Assembly (NCBI GenBank): GCA_016868585.1
Contig: VGGR01000004.1
Location: 62,001-126,000, forward strand
Direction of reading: 5' to 3'
Source of the DNA: Bacteroidota bacterium
GTDB taxonomy: Bacteria; Bacteroidota; Bacteroidia; Chitinophagales; Chitinophagaceae
Length of the DNA stretch: 64,000 nt
The position numbers were made by a program, and so were the translations under genes. Of the stretch, positions 16,246 to 25,438 are shown piece after piece. Numbering within the stretch: position 1 is the stretch's first letter; each line of letters starts with the position of its first letter. The notes below the pieces were generated by a model. It saw only the letters and a list, made by a program, of their open reading frames with translations, made no database searches and was not told the origin of the DNA.

Positions 16246-16820
16246 ACAGCAAATTTTATCTTGTAGTCAACGGCTACCTTTCCCGTGGCTATATCAGCGA
16301 GTTTACCTTTGAGAAGTTTGCGCTTTAATGGAGTTAGATGATCAATAAATAACTTTCCTTCAAGGTGATCATATTCATGCTGGATTACCCGGGCGGTAAG
16401 TCCGCTAAAAACTTCTTCTTTGACTTCCCATTGTTCAGTGGTATACCGCATACGAATGGTATCGGGGCGAAACACCTCTTCATGAATCTTAGGAATACTT
16501 AAACAACCCTCGCTATAACCCCAGGGTTGACCACTTTGGTCTAAAATTGTTGCGTTAATAAAAACAGTCTTGATACCCGGAACATCCGGGTAAGTAGTAC
16601 GTTCATTTTCATCCATTGAATTAAACAGCTGCAAGGTATCTACTGCAAACAGCCGAATGGAATGATTGACCTGAGGGGCAGCAAGCCCAACCCCACTACT
16701 TGCATACATGGTTTCCCACATTGATGAAATGAAAGCGGCAATTTCAAATTGTCCTTGTTGAATAGGTTTTGCAACCTCTCTTAGTACTGGGTTTCCATAC
16801 GCAATAATGGGAAGAATCAT
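16242..16820 (-). CDS. def: Peptide deformylase
   Basis: Fe/Zn hydrolase that removes the N-formyl group from new proteins. 192 residues. All three signatures are present: GVGLAAPQV, EGCLSIP (metal-ligand Cys) and QHEYDHLEG (HExxH-type metal site, two His and the catalytic Glu). It sits in a minus-strand run with ubiA-like, ruvX and the exported protein gene, 9 nt after ruvX. Confidence 0.97.
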   Translation of the reverse strand: MILPIIAYGNPVLREVAKPIQQGQFEIAAFISSMWETMYASSGVGLAAPQVNHSIRLFAVDTLQLFNSMDENERTTYPDVPGIKTVFINATILDQSGQPWGYSEGCLSIPKIHEEVFRPDTIRMRYTTEQWEVKEEVFSGLTARVIQHEYDHLEGKLFIDHLTPLKRKLLKGKLADIATGKVAVDYKIKFAV

Positions 16821-16829
16821 AGGTCAAAG

Positions 16830-17249
16830 TTACGGCCCCTGGACAGAACGCAAATACTCCTGCAACAAGATGGTAGCCGCTACTTTGTCAACTAATTTTT
16901 TATCCCTGCGATCTTTTTTCTTGAGCCCCATCTCAAAAATAGCGTCCTTAGCCATTTTAGAGGTGTAGCGCTCATCAACTTTTTCGACCGGGATTGTAGG
17001 AAAATTTTTTTGCAAAAGTTGAATCGTTTTTGCCGCGTGGGGTGTTCCATGGATAGGAGTGCCATTCCAGTTGGTTGGCCACCCTACTACAAATCGGTCT
17101 ACTTGTTCTGATTTAATATACTCCTTAATAAACTCAATCAAGGTATGGGCCTCAATGGTGCCCAGCCCGGTGGCAATGATCTGTAAAGGGTCGGTGACGG
17201 CAAGCCCCGTACGTTTTCCCCCCACATCTATTGCCATTATTCTTCCCAT
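16830..17249 (-). CDS. ruvX: Putative pre-16S rRNA nuclease / Holliday-junction resolvase-like (YqgF)
   Basis: 139 residues, RNase H-like fold. IMAIDVGGKRTGLAV carries the first catalytic Asp and the family GxKRxGlAV pattern. VVGWPTNWNGTP is the second strand motif. VDERYTSKMAKDAI supplies the DERxTS motif with a further acidic residue. The ATG at 17249 shares one base with the TGA of the upstream ubiA-like gene (TGATG). A GTG one codon earlier is possible. Role in this family: 16S rRNA 5' end maturation. Confidence 0.92.
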   Translation of the reverse strand: MGRIMAIDVGGKRTGLAVTDPLQIIATGLGTIEAHTLIEFIKEYIKSEQVDRFVVGWPTNWNGTPIHGTPHAAKTIQLLQKNFPTIPVEKVDERYTSKMAKDAIFEMGLKKKDRRDKKLVDKVAATILLQEYLRSVQGP

Positions 17250-18124
17250 CACACAACTAAATAAAGGTCTGAAATAACAAAAATTGAAAACAGGATCGAT
17301 GCTCCCCCATTCACCGTCATAAAAGCAAGATTGACACGACTAAGATCATGGGGGCTCACCAGCCATTGTTGATAGAATAATAAGGAACCATAAAGAATGG
17401 CACCACCCCAATACAACCACCCAAATGGACCATACCATCCTGCCAACCCAATAAAAATAAAACTGATCGCATGCAAGAATCTTGAAACGGTTAAGGCCTT
17501 TTTGATACCAAGCCAAACGGGGATTGAAAACAAATGCTGCCTTCGGTCAAAATCCTCGTCTTGTAACGCATAAATGATGTCAAATCCACTTACCCATGTC
17601 AATAAAGCAAAGGAGAAAAATAAAGGAACCCATGCAAAATGACTGGTTACGGCTAAATAAGCTCCAATTGGGGCCAATGAAAGTCCGGCACCCAAAACAA
17701 TATGGCAGAGTGGAGTAAACCGTTTTGTATAACTGTAACCAAGAATAATGAATAATGCAACAGGAGATAGAAAAAAACAAAGCGTATTGATCATCCAGGC
17801 ACAGCCTATAAACAATACAGCCATCCCCACCGTAAACCACAAAGCCTGTTGAGGGGCTATTAACCCAACAGGTATTTCTCGTAATTCAGTACGGGGATTC
17901 AGCGCATCAAAATAACGATCCAGGTACCGGTTAAATGCCATGGCCGCACTTCTGGCAAAAACCATACACCCAACAACCAGTAAAAGTAACGGCATCGCCT
18001 CTATCTCTACTCCAGCAGGAAAAGCCTGTAATCCCAGAAAAAAACCAATGAACGCAAATGGCATGGCAAACACCGTGTGCGAGAACTTGATGAGTTTAAA
18101 ATAATTTACAACTCCGATCTTCAT
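17249..18124 (-). CDS. UbiA-family prenyltransferase, menaquinone-type pathway likely
   Basis: Integral membrane prenyltransferase with about 8-9 helices, 291 residues. The first Asp-rich motif is NRYLDRYFDALNPRT (NDxxDxxxD type), and the second is YALQDEDFDRRQHLFSIP. Proteins of this size and motif set are annotated as 4-hydroxybenzoate octaprenyltransferase (UbiA). In Bacteroidota without ubiquinone they may instead be MqnP of the futalosine menaquinone pathway. The sequence alone does not separate the two, and no other quinone gene is in the window. It overlaps trmH-like by 4 bp upstream and ruvX by 1 bp downstream. Confidence 0.85.
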   Translation of the reverse strand: MKIGVVNYFKLIKFSHTVFAMPFAFIGFFLGLQAFPAGVEIEAMPLLLLVVGCMVFARSAAMAFNRYLDRYFDALNPRTELREIPVGLIAPQQALWFTVGMAVLFIGCAWMINTLCFFLSPVALFIILGYSYTKRFTPLCHIVLGAGLSLAPIGAYLAVTSHFAWVPLFFSFALLTWVSGFDIIYALQDEDFDRRQHLFSIPVWLGIKKALTVSRFLHAISFIFIGLAGWYGPFGWLYWGGAILYGSLLFYQQWLVSPHDLSRVNLAFMTVNGGASILFSIFVISDLYLVV

Positions 18125-18660
18125 GCCTTATTGATAATTTTTTTTCTAACCAATTCCCAAAGTACTACTCCTGCGGCGGTGGCAATATTGAGGGAATGCT
18201 TCATTCCTAGTTGCGGAATTTCCAAAATATGTTCACAGGCTTCAAGCGTTCCCTGTTCAACCCCTGTTACCTCATTCCCCATAATTAATGCCAAACCAGG
18301 CCCAACCGGTTCCACCCATTGATGAAGCGCTACACTCCTATCGGTTTGTTCTGCTGCAACAAGTGTGTAACCCAGCTGACGGATAAGCTCAATGGCTTCC
18401 GCCATAGTCTTAAAATGTTTCCAGCTTACTGACTCCTCCGCACCCAACGCAGTTTTACGAATTTCCTTATGCGGCGGAAAAACGGTGTAGCCCACTAAAA
18501 AAACCCCCTCCAACAAAAAGGCATCAGCAGTCCTGAATACGCTTCCCACATTATAGGCACTTCTTATATTTTCCAGTACCACAATTACGGGAATTTTGTT
18601 GGCCCCTTTGACCTCGGCCACTGTTTTACGGCCTAATTCGTCCACGCGTAATTTTCGCAT
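18121..18660 (-). CDS. TrmH/SpoU-family RNA 2'-O-methyltransferase
   Basis: SPOUT-fold methyltransferase of about 179 residues. Motif 1 is NIRSAYNVGSVFRTADAF, motif 2 IMGNEVTGVEQ, and motif 3 IPQLGMKHSLNIATAAGV, the knotted AdoMet-binding region. The short length, with only a brief N-terminal extension, points to a tRNA-type enzyme rather than RlmB, but the target base is not determinable. The longer frame to 18702 would run into the mutS promoter on the other strand, so the ATG at 18660 (MRKLRVDEL) is used. Confidence 0.88.
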   Translation of the reverse strand: MRKLRVDELGRKTVAEVKGANKIPVIVVLENIRSAYNVGSVFRTADAFLLEGVFLVGYTVFPPHKEIRKTALGAEESVSWKHFKTMAEAIELIRQLGYTLVAAEQTDRSVALHQWVEPVGPGLALIMGNEVTGVEQGTLEACEHILEIPQLGMKHSLNIATAAGVVLWELVRKKIINKA

Positions 18661-18684
18661 GCGGCGAAGGTACGCAGGGTTCCT

Positions 18685-18692
18685 TATTTTTG
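18685..18692 (+). promoter_or_regulatory. -7 box for mutS
   Basis: TATTTTTG, 18 nt before the ATG at 18711. It overlaps an in-frame TTG at 18690, which therefore cannot be the start. Confidence 0.55.
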
Positions 18693-18710
18693 TCCTCCTC
18701 ACCTAATCGT

Positions 18711-21320
18711 ATGGTAAAAAGCGCTTCTACCGATACCCCAATGATGCAACAACATCGGGCAATTAAACAAAAGTATCCTGATGCCATGCTGTTGTTTCGC
18801 GTGGGGGACTTTTACGAAACCTTTGGTCAGGACGCAGTGCTTGCCTCTCAAATTCTTGGAATTACACTTACCAAAAGAAATAACGGGGCAGCAGCAGATG
18901 CCGCCTTGGCTGGTTTTCCGCATCATTCCTTGGATACCTATCTGCATAAATTAGTTAAGGCGGGCCATCGAGTTGCCGTTTGTGATCAATTGGAAGACCC
19001 TAAGCAGGCTAAAGGATTAGTTAAACGTGGCGTAACTGAAATGCTAACCCCAGGCACCACCATTAACGACAAAATACTTGACCAACGCAGCAATAACTTT
19101 TTATTGGCCTTACATGTGGATGCTACGGGAAAACTGGGGCTTGCCTTTTTGGATATATCAACCGGAGAGCTATATGTTACTGAAGGAGATCGTGATTTTG
19201 CAGATAAACTAATACAAGGGTTACCCACTGCTGAGTTAGTTGTGCAAAGACAATATCAACATCGTCTTAAAGAACAACTGGGGCTTAAAACCTATACCTA
19301 TCCCCTGGATGAGTGGATTTTTGACAAGAATTATTCACGTGATTTATTACTAAAGCATTTTCAGGTTCAATCCCTGAAAGGATTTGGTGTTGAAGAACTT
19401 CCGCTTGGCTGCATTGCAGCTGGCGCCATATTCCATTATCTCAAGGAAACCGACCATCCACAACTTCAGCATATTGTTCGTATGCAGCGGATCGATCGTC
19501 AATCCTTCCTATGGATGGATCGTTTCACCATCCGCAACTTAGAATTGTTAACCCCTTCGCGGGAAGGCAACCCCACTTTGCTTAACATCTTGGATCATAC
19601 GCAAACACCCATGGGGGGAAGGCGATTGAAAAGATGGATGCTTTTTCCACTGATCGATATCGCGCAGATCCAAGAAAGATTAGATGCGGTTGACTATTTA
19701 ATAAAAGAAACCACCACTCGAAATGAAATTGGGACCGAACTGGATGGATGTGGTGATTTGGAGCGCCTTGCCGCAAGGCTTTCACTCAGAAAAACCGGGC
19801 CCAGAGAAATTAGGGCCCTGGCAGCGTATTTGCGTAGGTTGGAAAAAATAAAGACCCATCTAAAAAGCACCTCACCTCCCTTGCTTTTGCAAATCGCAAA
19901 TCAAATTACATTACTTGAAAGCTGCATCCTTGACATTGAAAAAACTTTAGTCGGCGACCCTCCCGCTCTTATACAAAAAGGAGAGGCTATTGCAACGGGA
20001 GTACATGCAGAATTAGATCAGCTTCGTTCACTTGCCTACAGTGGAAAACAGTTTTTACAATCAATACAAGAACGTGAAGCCTTACAAACCGGTATTTCCT
20101 CATTAAAAATTGGTTTCACTACTGTCTTTGGGTATTATTTAGAAGTTACTCATGCGCACAAAGCAAAAGTTCCTCCAGATTGGATACGAAAACAAACACT
20201 TACTAATGCAGAACGTTACATAACACCTGAATTAAAAGAATACGAGGAAAAAATCATAGGCGCAGAAGACCGCATTCATGCCCTGGAAATTTCCATTTTT
20301 GAAGAACTGATCAATAGGCTTCAATCGGCTGTACCTGTTTTACAGACCAATGCAGATGCGGTTGCCAACTTGGATTGCCTTTGTTGTTTTGCCAATAATG
20401 CGCTGCAATACAATTATCGCAAACCCAGCATACATACTGGCCTGGAACTGGAGATCGAAGAGGGCCGTCACCCTGTGATTGAAAGATGTCTTCCTAAAGG
20501 AGAATCTTATATAGGCAATGACCTATTGTTGGATCCAAGCGTTCAACAACTCCTCATATTGACTGGCCCCAACATGAGTGGCAAGTCTGCACTGTTGCGC
20601 CAAACAGCGTTGATCTGTCTGCTGACCCATATGGGGCATTATGTGCCAGCCAAACAGGCCAGGGTACCCCTCACTGATAAAATATTTACCCGTGTAGGAG
20701 CTGCTGATAATTTGGCTGGGGGAGAATCTACTTTCATGGTTGAAATGAATGAAACCGCCTCTATCATTAATAACATCAGCGAAAAAAGTTTAATTATTTT
20801 GGACGAAATAGGCAGAGGCACCTCCACTTACGATGGCGTTTCTATTGCCTGGAGTATTGCAGTCTATTTACATGAGTCACCAGCAAAACCAAAAACACTT
20901 TTTGCCACACATTACCATGAACTTAATGAGTTGGAAGAAAAGTATAGACGAGTTAGGAATTTTCATATCACGTACGAGGAGTCAGGAAATAAGGTGATTT
21001 TTTTGCGTAAACTTTCCCCGGGCGGCTCCCTGCACAGCTTTGGTCTGCATGTGGCACGAATGGCGGGTATGCCTGCTCCTTTATTAGAACAAGCTGCTAA
21101 GAAACTGATAGAGCTTGAATCGGGGACTCCAGCCCCAAACCATAAATCTCAAAAAACGTCCAAAAAAGGCCCCCCCCCTCAACTACAATTGTCCATTTTT
21201 GGAAATGAAGATGCCTCCCTTATGGAAATCAAAAAGGAACTTGAAGAAATTGATATTGAGCAGCTAAGCCCCCTTGATGCCCTGTTAAAATTACTGGCCC
21301 TAAAAAAGAAATTGGGCTAG
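18711..21320 (+). CDS. mutS: DNA mismatch repair protein MutS
   Basis: Mismatch sensor and ABC-type ATPase, 869 residues from the ATG at 18711. The N-terminal mismatch-binding domain shows VGDFYETFGQDA (the Phe-x-Glu wedge region: GDFYE). The connector, lever and clamp regions follow. The ATPase carries Walker A GPNMSGKSALLRQ, then the GAADNLAGGESTFMVEM signature, DEIGRGTSTYDG and ATHYHEL. The C-terminal segment with Lys-rich linker and helix-turn-helix end (LDALLKLLALKKKLG) is usual. Monocistronic. Confidence 0.97.
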   Translation: MVKSASTDTPMMQQHRAIKQKYPDAMLLFRVGDFYETFGQDAVLASQILGITLTKRNNGAAADAALAGFPHHSLDTYLHKLVKAGHRVAVCDQLEDPKQAKGLVKRGVTEMLTPGTTINDKILDQRSNNFLLALHVDATGKLGLAFLDISTGELYVTEGDRDFADKLIQGLPTAELVVQRQYQHRLKEQLGLKTYTYPLDEWIFDKNYSRDLLLKHFQVQSLKGFGVEELPLGCIAAGAIFHYLKETDHPQLQHIVRMQRIDRQSFLWMDRFTIRNLELLTPSREGNPTLLNILDHTQTPMGGRRLKRWMLFPLIDIAQIQERLDAVDYLIKETTTRNEIGTELDGCGDLERLAARLSLRKTGPREIRALAAYLRRLEKIKTHLKSTSPPLLLQIANQITLLESCILDIEKTLVGDPPALIQKGEAIATGVHAELDQLRSLAYSGKQFLQSIQEREALQTGISSLKIGFTTVFGYYLEVTHAHKAKVPPDWIRKQTLTNAERYITPELKEYEEKIIGAEDRIHALEISIFEELINRLQSAVPVLQTNADAVANLDCLCCFANNALQYNYRKPSIHTGLELEIEEGRHPVIERCLPKGESYIGNDLLLDPSVQQLLILTGPNMSGKSALLRQTALICLLTHMGHYVPAKQARVPLTDKIFTRVGAADNLAGGESTFMVEMNETASIINNISEKSLIILDEIGRGTSTYDGVSIAWSIAVYLHESPAKPKTLFATHYHELNELEEKYRRVRNFHITYEESGNKVIFLRKLSPGGSLHSFGLHVARMAGMPAPLLEQAAKKLIELESGTPAPNHKSQKTSKKGPPPQLQLSIFGNEDASLMEIKKELEEIDIEQLSPLDALLKLLALKKKLG

Positions 21321-21399
21321 TTTTCCCCAACCCCTGAACCAAATCCCCAAAAATGGGGCCAATTAAAAAATTGTATTACTTTTACCAAAATATGTTTCA

Positions 21400-21909
21400 A
21401 TGAAACTGATCCAAACTACTGCTCGCTTTTTATTTGCTGCTACCCTTTTGCTATCCTTGGGAGCCTGCAATCGTGATGACGATCTTTTTGTTAAAAAAGA
21501 GTACAGTCGCCTAGATATTCCTCTAACAGGAGCTCAAAATTTTCCTCCAAGCCCAACCAGTGCATTGGGTGCAATGAATATTCACTACAACAAAGCCACT
21601 AAATTATTATCCTATACCATCCGTTGGTCTGGATTGAGCGGCCCTGTTGCCACAGTTCCAATTCCTGGCATGTCCATTCATGGTATGGCACCGGCTGGCT
21701 ACCCTGCTAACCCCATACAAATTTTTTCTTTGTCAGGCATCACCATGTGTGCTACAGTGTCCAATACAAGTTGCGGAACCTACAGTGGTCGTTTATTTGT
21801 TGATGGCGTGCTTATCACAGAGGATAACTTGCTAAACGGAGTTTATTATGTTAGTATTCGCACCGCAGCATTTCCAATGGGCGAGCTGAGAGCACAAATA
21901 AGATTCTAA
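21400..21909 (+). CDS. CHRD-domain lipoprotein
   Basis: 169 residues. The signal peptide ends in the lipobox LGAC (Cys23), followed by NRDDD. An acidic residue right after the Cys is common for Bacteroidota surface-exposed lipoproteins. The body fits the CHRD domain: IPLTGAQNFPP near the start, LSYTIRWSGLSGPV, the SIHGMA (H-x-H-G-like) segment, and GVYYVSIRTAAFPMGELRAQI at the end (the YvnvHT...P.GEIRGQ motif with His replaced). The function of the domain in bacteria is unknown. Followed by a strong terminator. Confidence 0.88.
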   Translation: MKLIQTTARFLFAATLLLSLGACNRDDDLFVKKEYSRLDIPLTGAQNFPPSPTSALGAMNIHYNKATKLLSYTIRWSGLSGPVATVPIPGMSIHGMAPAGYPANPIQIFSLSGITMCATVSNTSCGTYSGRLFVDGVLITEDNLLNGVYYVSIRTAAFPMGELRAQIRF

Positions 21910-21927
21910 TAAATTATATTGAATAGT

Positions 21928-21954
21928 AACCCCGCCAGCGAGCGGGGTTTTTTT
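21928..21954 (+). terminator. Rho-independent terminator after the CHRD lipoprotein gene
   Basis: Stem AACCCCGC / GCGGGGTT (21928-21935 with 21942-21949), loop CAGCGA, followed by seven T. Confidence 0.9.
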
Positions 21955-21960
21955 ATTGAG

Positions 21961-22016
21961 CATCAACAGAAAACCACAGGGGTGATAGATTGTCAAAATC
22001 CCCATGATAGTTGATG
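21961..22016. repeat. Nested inverted repeats in the mgtE upstream spacer
   Basis: Outer arms CATCAAC (21961-21967) and GTTGATG (22010-22016) enclose a second hairpin, GGG-T-GAT (21980-21986) with ATCCCC (21998-22003). The element lies between the lipoprotein terminator and the mgtE -7 box, so it is upstream of the predicted transcription start and would act as DNA rather than as a leader riboswitch. Confidence 0.35.
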
Positions 22017-22083
22017 AACAACATAAAGAGGCAAGGTAACAGCATGGTAAATTTGTTAACTACGAACTACGCATTTTCCTTTG

Positions 22084-22091
22084 TACTTTTG
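22084..22091 (+). promoter_or_regulatory. -7 box for mgtE
   Basis: TACTTTTG, 5 nt before the ATG at 22097. It predicts a leaderless mRNA and argues against a long Mg-sensing leader. Confidence 0.6.
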
Positions 22092-22096
22092 CACAG

Positions 22097-23485
22097 ATGT
22101 CCATGGAGCAATCACAAGCAGTGTTAGCAGCTGAATTTGAGACAATGTTGGCTGAAAAGGATGTAGCAAGGCTGCGTGTTTTCCTGGACAACCAAAACAT
22201 CAGCGAGGTTGCAAAATTAGTGGAACGCAACCCAGAGGAAGATGCAACAATTATTGCCAGTATATCCACTCACCGGGCTGCCAGTGTTTTTAAGATCCTG
22301 GATCTTTCGAGCCAAAAGAGTATTATCAAAAAATTACCTGCCAACACTACCGCAGTATTGCTCAATGAGCTTTCTGCCGACGACCGAACTGACTTTTTGG
22401 AAGAATTGCACAGCAATGTGGTAAGAGAATTAATCAAATTGCTTGAGCCGGAAGAAAGAAAAGTTACTTTATCCCTTTTGGGGTACCCGGAAAATAGTAT
22501 CGGCAGGTTAATGACACCTGACTATGTATATGTTTATGCGAGTGATACAGTAGAGGAAGTCCTTACAACCATACGCAAGTATGGGAAGAACAGTGAGACC
22601 ATTAACGTGATCTATGTTATAAATGGAGATGGGGAACTCATCGATGATATTCGTATTAGTGACATTATACTGAGTGCTCCCCATAAAAAAGTAGAGGAAA
22701 TTATTGATGGCAGGTTCATTGCCCTTCACCCGGAAGATGACCAGGAAACAGCTAGTGAGGCATTCAAGATGAATAACAGAGTGGCATTACCCGTGGTAAG
22801 CCAGAGCAATAAATTATTAGGCATCGTAACCATTGATGATATTCTTTGGGTGGCTGGGGAAGAATTTAGCGAAGACATGCAAAAAATGGGAGGTACGGAA
22901 GCCCTCGAAGAACCGTATTTGGATATTCCACTTTTAAAATTGTACAAAAAGAGAATTATATGGTTGTTGATCCTTTTTATCGGTGAAACACTAACTATTG
23001 CAGCAATGTCTGGTTTTCAAAAAACATTGGAGCATGTGTTGGTGCTATCCGCGTTCATTCCCCTGATCATTTCTAGTGGGGGAAATAGCGGTTCTCAAGC
23101 GGCAACGCTGATTATTCAGGCAATGGCGCTGGGCGAGATTACCGTTAAGGATTGGTGGAAAATTGCACGGAGAGAAATTCAATCTGGCCTGTTCATGGGC
23201 CTTACATTGGGATTAATAGGCTTTGGAATAGTGATTTGCGGACATCAGTTTCTCTCACTCTTTGGTCAGCATTATTACCAGGTAGGTTTGGCCATTGGAG
23301 TGGCCTTGATTGGTATTGTACTATGGGGAACATTGATGGGATCCATGCTTCCCCTGCTACTAAAAAGGTTAGGTGCAGATCCTGCTGCTTCCTCCACGCC
23401 ATTTATTGCAACACTGGTAGACGTAACAGGTTTACTTATTTATTTTGGCACTGCTTATCTATTACTTCAAGACATCCTACTTTGA
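22097..23485 (+). CDS. mgtE: Magnesium transporter MgtE
   Basis: Mg2+ channel of 462 residues. An N-terminal superhelical domain (about 10-140, rich in acidic helices such as LSADDRTDFLEELHSNVV) is followed by a CBS pair (about 140-265: GRLMTPDYVYVYAS, then DPDDxETA-like text HPEDDQETASEAFKMNNRVALPV). A C-terminal membrane domain with five helices begins near residue 290 and contains the pore motif PLIISSGGNSGSQAATLII. The CBS/N domain closes the pore at high cytoplasmic Mg2+ in characterised members. Close to its own promoter; no operon partner. Confidence 0.95.
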   Translation: MSMEQSQAVLAAEFETMLAEKDVARLRVFLDNQNISEVAKLVERNPEEDATIIASISTHRAASVFKILDLSSQKSIIKKLPANTTAVLLNELSADDRTDFLEELHSNVVRELIKLLEPEERKVTLSLLGYPENSIGRLMTPDYVYVYASDTVEEVLTTIRKYGKNSETINVIYVINGDGELIDDIRISDIILSAPHKKVEEIIDGRFIALHPEDDQETASEAFKMNNRVALPVVSQSNKLLGIVTIDDILWVAGEEFSEDMQKMGGTEALEEPYLDIPLLKLYKKRIIWLLILFIGETLTIAAMSGFQKTLEHVLVLSAFIPLIISSGGNSGSQAATLIIQAMALGEITVKDWWKIARREIQSGLFMGLTLGLIGFGIVICGHQFLSLFGQHYYQVGLAIGVALIGIVLWGTLMGSMLPLLLKRLGADPAASSTPFIATLVDVTGLLIYFGTAYLLLQDILL

Positions 23486-23559
23486 TAGTAGTTTTTCTCA
23501 TACATGGGGTTCCCCTTTTAATTAGCGCACCAATCAACGTGCCCTATTGAGTCTATCAA

Positions 23560-23567
23560 TATATTTG
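23560..23567 (+). promoter_or_regulatory. -7 box for glmS
   Basis: TATATTTG, 19 nt before the glmS ATG. The leader is far too short for a glmS ribozyme. Confidence 0.6.
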
Positions 23568-23586
23568 CACCACTAAACAGCTATCT

Positions 23587-25422
23587 ATGTGCGGGATTGT
23601 GGGTTACACCGGTTATCGAGATGCCTTTCCAGTAGTAATTAAGGGACTAAAAAGATTAGAGTATCGAGGATATGACAGTGCAGGAATTGCCTTGCACAAT
23701 AAGGGATTGCATGTTTACAAAAACATGGGGAAGATTGAACGTCTTATAGAAAATATAGATGGGAAAGACCTTGCCGGGCACACCGGTATAGGTCACACTC
23801 GTTGGGCTACGCATGGGGAACCTAACGACAAAAACGCACACCCACATCTCTCGGCAAGCGGAAAGCTGGCCATGATACACAACGGTATCATTGAAAATTA
23901 TAGCCAACTAAAACAGGAATTACTCCAAAAAGGGTATCTGTTCAAAAGCGACACCGATACAGAAGTGTTGCTCAATTTTATTGATGAAATCAAAGAAAAC
24001 AATCATTGCTCGCTGGAGGAGGCCGTTCGTATTGCATTAAAACGTGTTACAGGCGCCTATGTAATTTTGCTGATTGATCAAGACGCTCCAGATACTATTC
24101 TGGCAGCACGAAAAGGAAGTCCGCTTGTGATTGGTGTGGGCAAAGGCGAACACTTCCTTGGCTCCGACGCCTCTCCTATGCTTGAGTTTACTAAAGATGT
24201 GGTCTATGTCAACGACTACGAACTGGCCATTATTTCTCCTGACAAATTAGTCTTAAAGAACTTGGGTAACGAAATACTTACCCCATATGTGCAAAAGTTG
24301 GACCTTGAATTATCTGCTATTGAAAAGGGAGGATTTGACCACTTTATGCTCAAAGAGATTTTTGAACAGCCCCACACTATTTATGACTGTTTACGTGGCC
24401 GGTTAAATACCCAGAAAAATAAAATTACACTTAGCGGCATAGAACAATACGCAAAGGAAATCTGCAATGCCAATAGGATTATTATGGTTGCTTGTGGAAC
24501 CAGTTGGCACGCCGGACTTACAGCGGAGTATTTTTTTGAGGAGTGTTGCCGTACCAATGTTGAAGTGGAATATGCGTCAGAGTTTAGATACAGAAATCCC
24601 ATTATCACACCGGGTGATGTAATTATTGCCATTTCCCAAAGTGGGGAAACCGCTGACACCTTGGTGGCCATTGAAAATGCCAAAGCTAAAGGGGCTATTA
24701 TTCTTGGCGTTGTCAATGTAGTAGGATCCTCTATTGCAAGGATAAGTCATGCCGGAGCTTATACTCATGCTGGCCCAGAGATTGGCGTAGCATCCACCAA
24801 GGCTTTTACTGCGCAATTAACAGTTTTGAGCATGATCGCCCTAAAAATTGCTCAGCTAAAAGGAACCCTTTCAAGTGATAGAATTAACCGCTTATTGGTT
24901 GAACTGGAAGATATCCCAGGCAAAGTGCAGCAAATACTAAATAACACATCTACTATTCAGTCGATTGCAAAAAAATATGCTAACACTCGAGACTTTTTAT
25001 ACCTAGGCCGAGGCATTAACTTTCCAGTGGCACTTGAAGGAGCACTTAAGCTCAAGGAAGTTTCTTATATCCATGCAGAGGGCTATCCCGCAGCAGAAAT
25101 GAAGCACGGGCCAATCGCATTGGTTGACGATCAACTTCCGGTAGTGTTTATAGCCACCAAGGATAGCTATTTTGAGAAAGTAATCAGCAATATGCAGGAG
25201 GTTAAAGCAAGAAAAGGTAAAGTGATTGCCGTGGTATCGGAGGGAGATCAAAGGGCAGTAACCCTAAGCGAATCTGTTATAACAGTACCTGTTTGTGACG
25301 AAATGCTGGCCCCCTTATTAACCGTTGTTCCCCTACAGCTTTTCGCCTATTATATAGGAGTAGAAAGAGGATGCGATGTTGATAAACCACGAAACCTGGC
25401 CAAGTCCGTAACGGTGGAATAA
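23587..25422 (+). CDS. glmS: Glutamine:fructose-6-phosphate aminotransferase (isomerising)
   Basis: Makes glucosamine-6-phosphate for peptidoglycan and LPS. 611 residues. The N-terminal class II glutamine amidotransferase starts MCGIVGYTGYRDA with the nucleophile Cys2, and shows TRWATHGEP and the NHNGII-like segment MIHNGIIENY. Two SIS sugar isomerase domains follow (ACGTSWHAG, ISQSGETADT and ARGxxxP-like LGRGINFPVALEGALKLKEVSYI). The end DKPRNLAKSVTVE is the family C-terminus. Precedes a DUF4954 gene by 16 nt, probably as one transcript. Confidence 0.98.
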   Translation: MCGIVGYTGYRDAFPVVIKGLKRLEYRGYDSAGIALHNKGLHVYKNMGKIERLIENIDGKDLAGHTGIGHTRWATHGEPNDKNAHPHLSASGKLAMIHNGIIENYSQLKQELLQKGYLFKSDTDTEVLLNFIDEIKENNHCSLEEAVRIALKRVTGAYVILLIDQDAPDTILAARKGSPLVIGVGKGEHFLGSDASPMLEFTKDVVYVNDYELAIISPDKLVLKNLGNEILTPYVQKLDLELSAIEKGGFDHFMLKEIFEQPHTIYDCLRGRLNTQKNKITLSGIEQYAKEICNANRIIMVACGTSWHAGLTAEYFFEECCRTNVEVEYASEFRYRNPIITPGDVIIAISQSGETADTLVAIENAKAKGAIILGVVNVVGSSIARISHAGAYTHAGPEIGVASTKAFTAQLTVLSMIALKIAQLKGTLSSDRINRLLVELEDIPGKVQQILNNTSTIQSIAKKYANTRDFLYLGRGINFPVALEGALKLKEVSYIHAEGYPAAEMKHGPIALVDDQLPVVFIATKDSYFEKVISNMQEVKARKGKVIAVVSEGDQRAVTLSESVITVPVCDEMLAPLLTVVPLQLFAYYIGVERGCDVDKPRNLAKSVTVE

Positions 25423-25438
25423 CCCTCATTAATACCCA

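Noticed and set aside
22017-22096. Mg2+ riboswitch (M-box) upstream of mgtE
   Set aside because: The promoter box is 5 nt from the ATG, leaving no leader, and no M-box core was recognised.
23486-23586. glmS ribozyme
   Set aside because: The leader after the promoter box is about 15 nt; the ribozyme is far longer and is typical of Firmicutes.
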